Assembly (NCBI GenBank): GCA_963704455.1 | Contig: OY969905.1 | Location: 2,356,001 to 2,420,000, forward strand | Reading direction: 5' to 3' | Length of the DNA: 64,000 bases | From: DASTCZ01 sp963704455 | Lineage (GTDB): Bacteria; Acidobacteriota; Terriglobia; Acidiferrales; UBA7541 | Shown here: positions 60,880-64,000 of the stretch, one piece after another | Layout of the letters: the number at the start of each line of letters is the position of its first letter | Position numbering within the stretch: the first letter of the stretch is position 1 | The notes under the pieces: generated by a model | Seen by the model: only the letters and a program-made list of their open reading frames with translations | Database searches by the model: none | What the model was told of the DNA's origin: nothing | Made by a program: the position numbers and the translations under genes

Positions 60880-62253
60880 ATGGCAATCAAGACCATCATC
60901 GAGCCATTTCGCATCAAGTCCATCGAGCCGATACGTCGCACAACGCGCGACGAGCGGCGCCGCCTGCTTGAAGCCGCCGGATGGAACCTCTTTCTTGTCG
61001 CTGCGGAAGACATCTTGATTGACCTGCTGACCGATTCCGGAACCGGCGCAATGTCCACCGCGCAATGGGCCGCCTTGATGCGCGGTGACGAATCCTATGC
61101 GGGCTCGCCGAGCTTTGCGCGCTTCCGTGATTCCGTGCAGGCCATCTTCGGCTTCCGTCACGTCATCCCCACGCATCAGGGGCGCGCCGCGGAGCGGATC
61201 CTTTTCAGCGTGATGTGCAAGAAGGGCGACGTTGTCCCCAACAACACGCACTTCGACACCACCCGCGCGAATTGTGAATTTGTCGGCGCGGAAGCGGTGG
61301 ACCTGCCGATCCCGGAAGCGCTGGAACCAGCCCGCATTCACCCTTTCAAAGGGAATATGGACACGGCGCGGCTCGCAGAATTGATCGAGCGCGTCGGGCC
61401 GAAGCGCGTGCCTCTTGTGATGATGACGGTCACAAATAATTCCGGCGGCGGCCAGCCGGTGTCTATGGCGAACATCCGTGAAGTGAAGCAGGTCTGCAAA
61501 CGCCATGGAATACCGCTTTACATTGACGCATGCCGGTTCGCGGAGAACGCCTACTTCATCAAGCTCCGGGAAAAAGGTTTTGAAACGCGCACGCCCCGCG
61601 AAATTGCGCAGGAAATGTTTAGTCACGCCGATGGTTGCACGATGTCCGCGAAGAAAGACGGCATGGCAAATATCGGCGGCTTCCTTTGCACCAATGATGA
61701 CGTGCTCGCGCGGCTCGAAAGCGATTTGCTGATTCTCACCGAAGGCTTCCCCACTTACGGCGGCCTCGCTGGACGCGATCTGGAAGCTGTTGCCGTCGGA
61801 TTGAATGAGGCGCTTGAAGAGGACTACTTGAATTACCGGATCGCCTCGACCGCGTATCTTGGAAATCATCTCGCCGAGGCCGGAGTGCCCATCGTCCTCC
61901 CCCCGGGAGGCCACGCCATTTATATTGATGCGCGCGCGTTCCTGCCAAATGTTCCTCCGGATCAATTCCCAGGCGTTGCTCTCGCTGGCGAGCTTTATGT
62001 TGAAGGCGGAATCCGTTCCGTCGAAATCGGGACGCTAATGTTTGGCAACAACGCAAAAATGGATCTAGTGCGGCTGGCAATTCCGCGCCGCGTTTATACG
62101 CAGAGCCACATTGATTACGTCGTGGAAGTCATTCTTGAAGTTTGGCGCAAGCGCGCTGGAGTCCGCGGGCTGGAACTCCTTGAGCAGGCGCCGATGCTTC
62201 GCCACTTCTCCGCGCGGTTGCGGCCCGTTGCGGCGGCATCCGCGCGAACCTGA
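60880..62253 (+). CDS. tnaA: Tryptophanase (PLP beta-eliminating lyase)
   Basis: The 457-residue PLP enzyme belongs to the tryptophanase/tyrosine phenol-lyase family. The PLP lysine lies in TMSAKKDGMANIGGF. Residues that separate the two activities favour tryptophanase: HFDTTR keeps the Asp equivalent to E. coli Asp137 (tyrosine phenol-lyase has Thr), and LRHFSARL keeps the His equivalent to His463 (Phe in the phenol-lyase). RSVEIGTL and YTQSHIDY also match tryptophanase. It splits tryptophan to indole, pyruvate and ammonia. No tnaC-like leader or TnaB permease is seen beside it. Equivalences are from memory of the E. coli and Citrobacter enzymes. Confidence 0.88.
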   Translation: MAIKTIIEPFRIKSIEPIRRTTRDERRRLLEAAGWNLFLVAAEDILIDLLTDSGTGAMSTAQWAALMRGDESYAGSPSFARFRDSVQAIFGFRHVIPTHQGRAAERILFSVMCKKGDVVPNNTHFDTTRANCEFVGAEAVDLPIPEALEPARIHPFKGNMDTARLAELIERVGPKRVPLVMMTVTNNSGGGQPVSMANIREVKQVCKRHGIPLYIDACRFAENAYFIKLREKGFETRTPREIAQEMFSHADGCTMSAKKDGMANIGGFLCTNDDVLARLESDLLILTEGFPTYGGLAGRDLEAVAVGLNEALEEDYLNYRIASTAYLGNHLAEAGVPIVLPPGGHAIYIDARAFLPNVPPDQFPGVALAGELYVEGGIRSVEIGTLMFGNNAKMDLVRLAIPRRVYTQSHIDYVVEVILEVWRKRAGVRGLELLEQAPMLRHFSARLRPVAAASART

Positions 62254-62274
62254 GCGCCGCCCGGCCCTGCCTTT

Positions 62275-62282
62275 GCTATAAT
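62275..62282 (+). promoter_or_regulatory. Extended -10 promoter of the nucleoside kinase, leaderless
   Basis: TGCTATAAT (-10 at 62277-62282 with the TG extension at 62274-62275) ends 8 bases before the GTG at 62291, so the transcript would begin at or next to the start codon. No -35 box is needed for such promoters, and none is seen. Confidence 0.6.
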
Positions 62283-62290
62283 CGCGATCC

Positions 62291-62965
62291 GTGCCCGCCC
62301 CCAAACAGAAGCTCGCACCCAAGCCTGCATTTAAGCCGCCCCGCTACATTGTTGTCGAGGGTCCGATCCGCGTGGGCAAAAGCACGCTCGCGCAGGTCCT
62401 TTCCGACCGCATGCACGCCCGGCGCATTTTCGATTGTGAGGACAATCCCTTTCTTGCCGGCTTCTACAAGGAGGAGCGCGGCGCGGCGTTCTCCGCGCAG
62501 ATGTATTTCCTTTGGGAGCGGCAACGGCGACTTCGCGAGGCGGGCATCGGCGAAACACCGGGCGCCGTAGTGGCGGACTTTTTGTTTGAGAAGGACAAAG
62601 TATTCGCATATCTGAACCTGAGCAATGAAGAGCTGAAGCTCTACGAACGCTATTACGAGGCATTCGCGGAGGAATTGCCGAAGCCGGACCTGGTCATTTA
62701 TCTGCAGGCCACGCCGGAGGTTTTGCGGTCACGCATCGCCAAAAAGGGCGCCCAAGCTGAATCGAGAATCTCTCCCGAATACTTGAATGAAGTCGCGCGC
62801 GCCTACGAACACTTTTTCTTCCATTACACCGCGTCGGACTTGCTCGTCGTGAATACTTCGGAGATTGATTTCGTCGAGCGCAACGATGACCTGCAACAAT
62901 TACTCCGCCGAATTCAAGAACCCGTTAAGGGCACGCAGTACTTCCTCCCGTTGACGCAGGAGTAG
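62291..62965 (+). CDS. Deoxynucleoside kinase family protein
   Basis: The 224-residue enzyme starts at a GTG and reads VPAPKQKLAPKPAFKPPRYI. The P-loop is VEGPIRVGKSTLAQ. The central part LNLSNEELKLYERYYEAFAE and the LID region RSRIAKKGAQAESRISPEY (Arg-rich) are typical of the dGK/dAK-like deoxynucleoside kinases. It phosphorylates a deoxynucleoside in the salvage pathway; specificity is not readable. Only one copy is present, whereas related genes often come in pairs. Confidence 0.85.
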   Translation: MPAPKQKLAPKPAFKPPRYIVVEGPIRVGKSTLAQVLSDRMHARRIFDCEDNPFLAGFYKEERGAAFSAQMYFLWERQRRLREAGIGETPGAVVADFLFEKDKVFAYLNLSNEELKLYERYYEAFAEELPKPDLVIYLQATPEVLRSRIAKKGAQAESRISPEYLNEVARAYEHFFFHYTASDLLVVNTSEIDFVERNDDLQQLLRRIQEPVKGTQYFLPLTQE

Positions 62966-63115
62966 ACAGACCTCTCTCACACTTAGCGCTCCGCAAGCAA
63001 TCCCGCCTTGCCGAAATGCGGCCCGTCGGACTATGCTGCGCATATTCTGGAATTCGGGTGCGCTGGAAATGCAAACACGCATGCGGAAAAACGAATAGTC
63101 TTGTGAGGTACACCG

Positions 63116-64000
63116 ATGAATATTTGGACTCGTCGCAAATTCTTCTTGACAACGCTCGCGGGCGGCGCGGCTGCAAGCGCGCAGAAACTCTTTGGCTCAT
63201 CGCTCAGCAATGGTTATAGCAAGGGACCTGACGCGGACTCGCTCAAACCATTGCCGCTTGCTCCGCAGGCTGCCGCGAAAGGCACGCGCCCAATAATCAT
63301 TTCCGCTTCAAATGGATTCCGCCACCTAGACAAGGGTATGGACATTCTCAACAAGGGCGGCGATACGCTCGACGCTGTGCTCGCCGTTGTCGTCGAGGTC
63401 GAGAACGATCCGAACGATCACTCGGTTGGCCTTGGCGGGTTACCAAACGAGGAGGGCGAAGTCGAACTAGATGCGCAAGTTATGCATGGCCCCACGCGGC
63501 GCGCTGGCGCTGTGGGAGCCATCCGTCGAATCCAAAATCCATCGCTCGTCGCGAGGCGCGTAATGGAGCGCACCACCCACATCATGCTCGTCGGAGACGG
63601 TGCGATGCGATTCGCCGCGGCGCAAGGATTCGAACTGAAGGACGACATGTTAACCGCATTCTCGCGCCAAGCCTGGCTGACATGGAAAGCCAAGTCATCG
63701 GCAAACTGGGCGCCGGGAATTGACAGCCCGGATTGGAAAGCGCAAGTTGCCGCACTTTTCGATACGCCGGAAAAACTGGCGATGAAGGATGCTGTTCTGG
63801 AGGTAGTCGCGCATCCACCCACGGGGACGATCAATTGCCTTGCGGTGGACAAAAATGGAGATATTTCCGGCACAACAACCACGTCGGGCCTCTCGTGGAA
63901 GATCCCCGGCCGCGTCGGTGATTCGCCGATAATTGGCGCGGGGAATTACGTCGACAATGACGTGGGCGCAGCCGGCTCTACAGGTCTCGGCGAAGAAAAT
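63116..64000 (+). CDS. N4-(beta-N-acetylglucosaminyl)-L-asparaginase family, Tat-exported, partial
   Basis: An open frame of 295 codons runs off the right edge. Its N-terminus has a twin-arginine signal (TRRKFFLTTLAGG), so a folded protein is exported. The body matches the Ntn-hydrolase glycosylasparaginase family: GGDTLDAVLAVVVEVENDPN, LGGLPNEEGEVELDA, then NGDISGTTTTSGLSWKIPGR with the catalytic Thr in TTTSG, and RVGDSPIIGAGNYVDND. The enzyme self-cleaves before this Thr and removes GlcNAc-linked Asn or related side groups. The remaining 50 or so residues lie beyond the window. Confidence 0.93.
   Translation, partial: MNIWTRRKFFLTTLAGGAAASAQKLFGSSLSNGYSKGPDADSLKPLPLAPQAAAKGTRPIIISASNGFRHLDKGMDILNKGGDTLDAVLAVVVEVENDPNDHSVGLGGLPNEEGEVELDAQVMHGPTRRAGAVGAIRRIQNPSLVARRVMERTTHIMLVGDGAMRFAAAQGFELKDDMLTAFSRQAWLTWKAKSSANWAPGIDSPDWKAQVAALFDTPEKLAMKDAVLEVVAHPPTGTINCLAVDKNGDISGTTTTSGLSWKIPGRVGDSPIIGAGNYVDNDVGAAGSTGLGEEN

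Noticed and set aside
60226..61965. Minus-strand frame of 579 codons
   Set aside because: It lies opposite the HEGGH gene and tryptophanase, both with clear motifs; its composition is typical of an antisense shadow.

Overview
The window looks like a chromosomal segment of a GC-rich, Gram-negative soil bacterium, most probably an acidobacterium. The main reasons are two secreted proteins of the soil-associated TIGR03435 family, which is strongly enriched in Acidobacteria. Supporting signs are a tandem DUF3857/transglutaminase-like pair, outer-membrane polysaccharide export proteins (OPX and Wzi type), and several genes that seem to start at or next to the transcription start site. This assignment is inference from gene content; no rRNA is present.

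Region 1 (1-10.1 kb) is housekeeping. It holds the N-terminal two thirds of an OPT-family peptide transporter, cut by the left edge and on the minus strand. It continues with a tandem pair of exported DUF3857 proteins (the first has lost its catalytic Cys and His), an unknown protein, YqeY, SerA and the RNA ligase RtcB.

Region 2 (10.15-21.8 kb) looks like an old genomic island. It starts at a complete tRNA-Pro(CGG) gene followed by three 113-bp tandem repeats, each ending in a copy of the tRNA 3' tail. It ends at a decayed copy of the tRNA-Pro 3' half at 21705-21764. Inside are a small zinc-motif protein behind a perfect sigma70 consensus promoter, a solitary Mrr-like nuclease, an orphan secreted protein, a DUF1801 protein, two TIGR03435 proteins and a YtrA-type GntR regulator with its ABC transporter. 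Several duplicated non-coding blocks are also present. No integrase is visible.

Region 3 (22.3-49.0 kb) is a complete Wzx/Wzy-type exopolysaccharide or capsule locus of 20 genes, all on the plus strand. It contains a very long SLBB export protein, a PAP2-Wzi fusion, a Wzz-like chain-length protein without a kinase domain, a NusG/UpxY-like antiterminator, flippase and polymerase. It also has two GT4 glycosyltransferases, a small phosphoglycosyl transferase, WecB and three separate SDR sugar enzymes (one with an inserted zinc ribbon). The rest is an asparagine-synthetase-like amidotransferase, a GNAT acetyltransferase, a TylF-type methyltransferase, a split transketolase, a DegT aminotransferase and a CapD-N-terminus/SDR fusion. 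The last four genes suggest an unusual amino- or branched sugar or a cyclitol-like unit.

Region 4 (49.4-64 kb) is mixed. It has a secreted lipoprotein pair, a Rieske oxygenase divergent from an APC permease, an FKBP isomerase, an ABC exporter pair and a double-M42 peptidase whose first half has lost its metal site. It continues with a small membrane protein carrying HEGGH, a tryptophanase, a deoxynucleoside kinase and the start of a Tat-exported glycosylasparaginase cut by the right edge.
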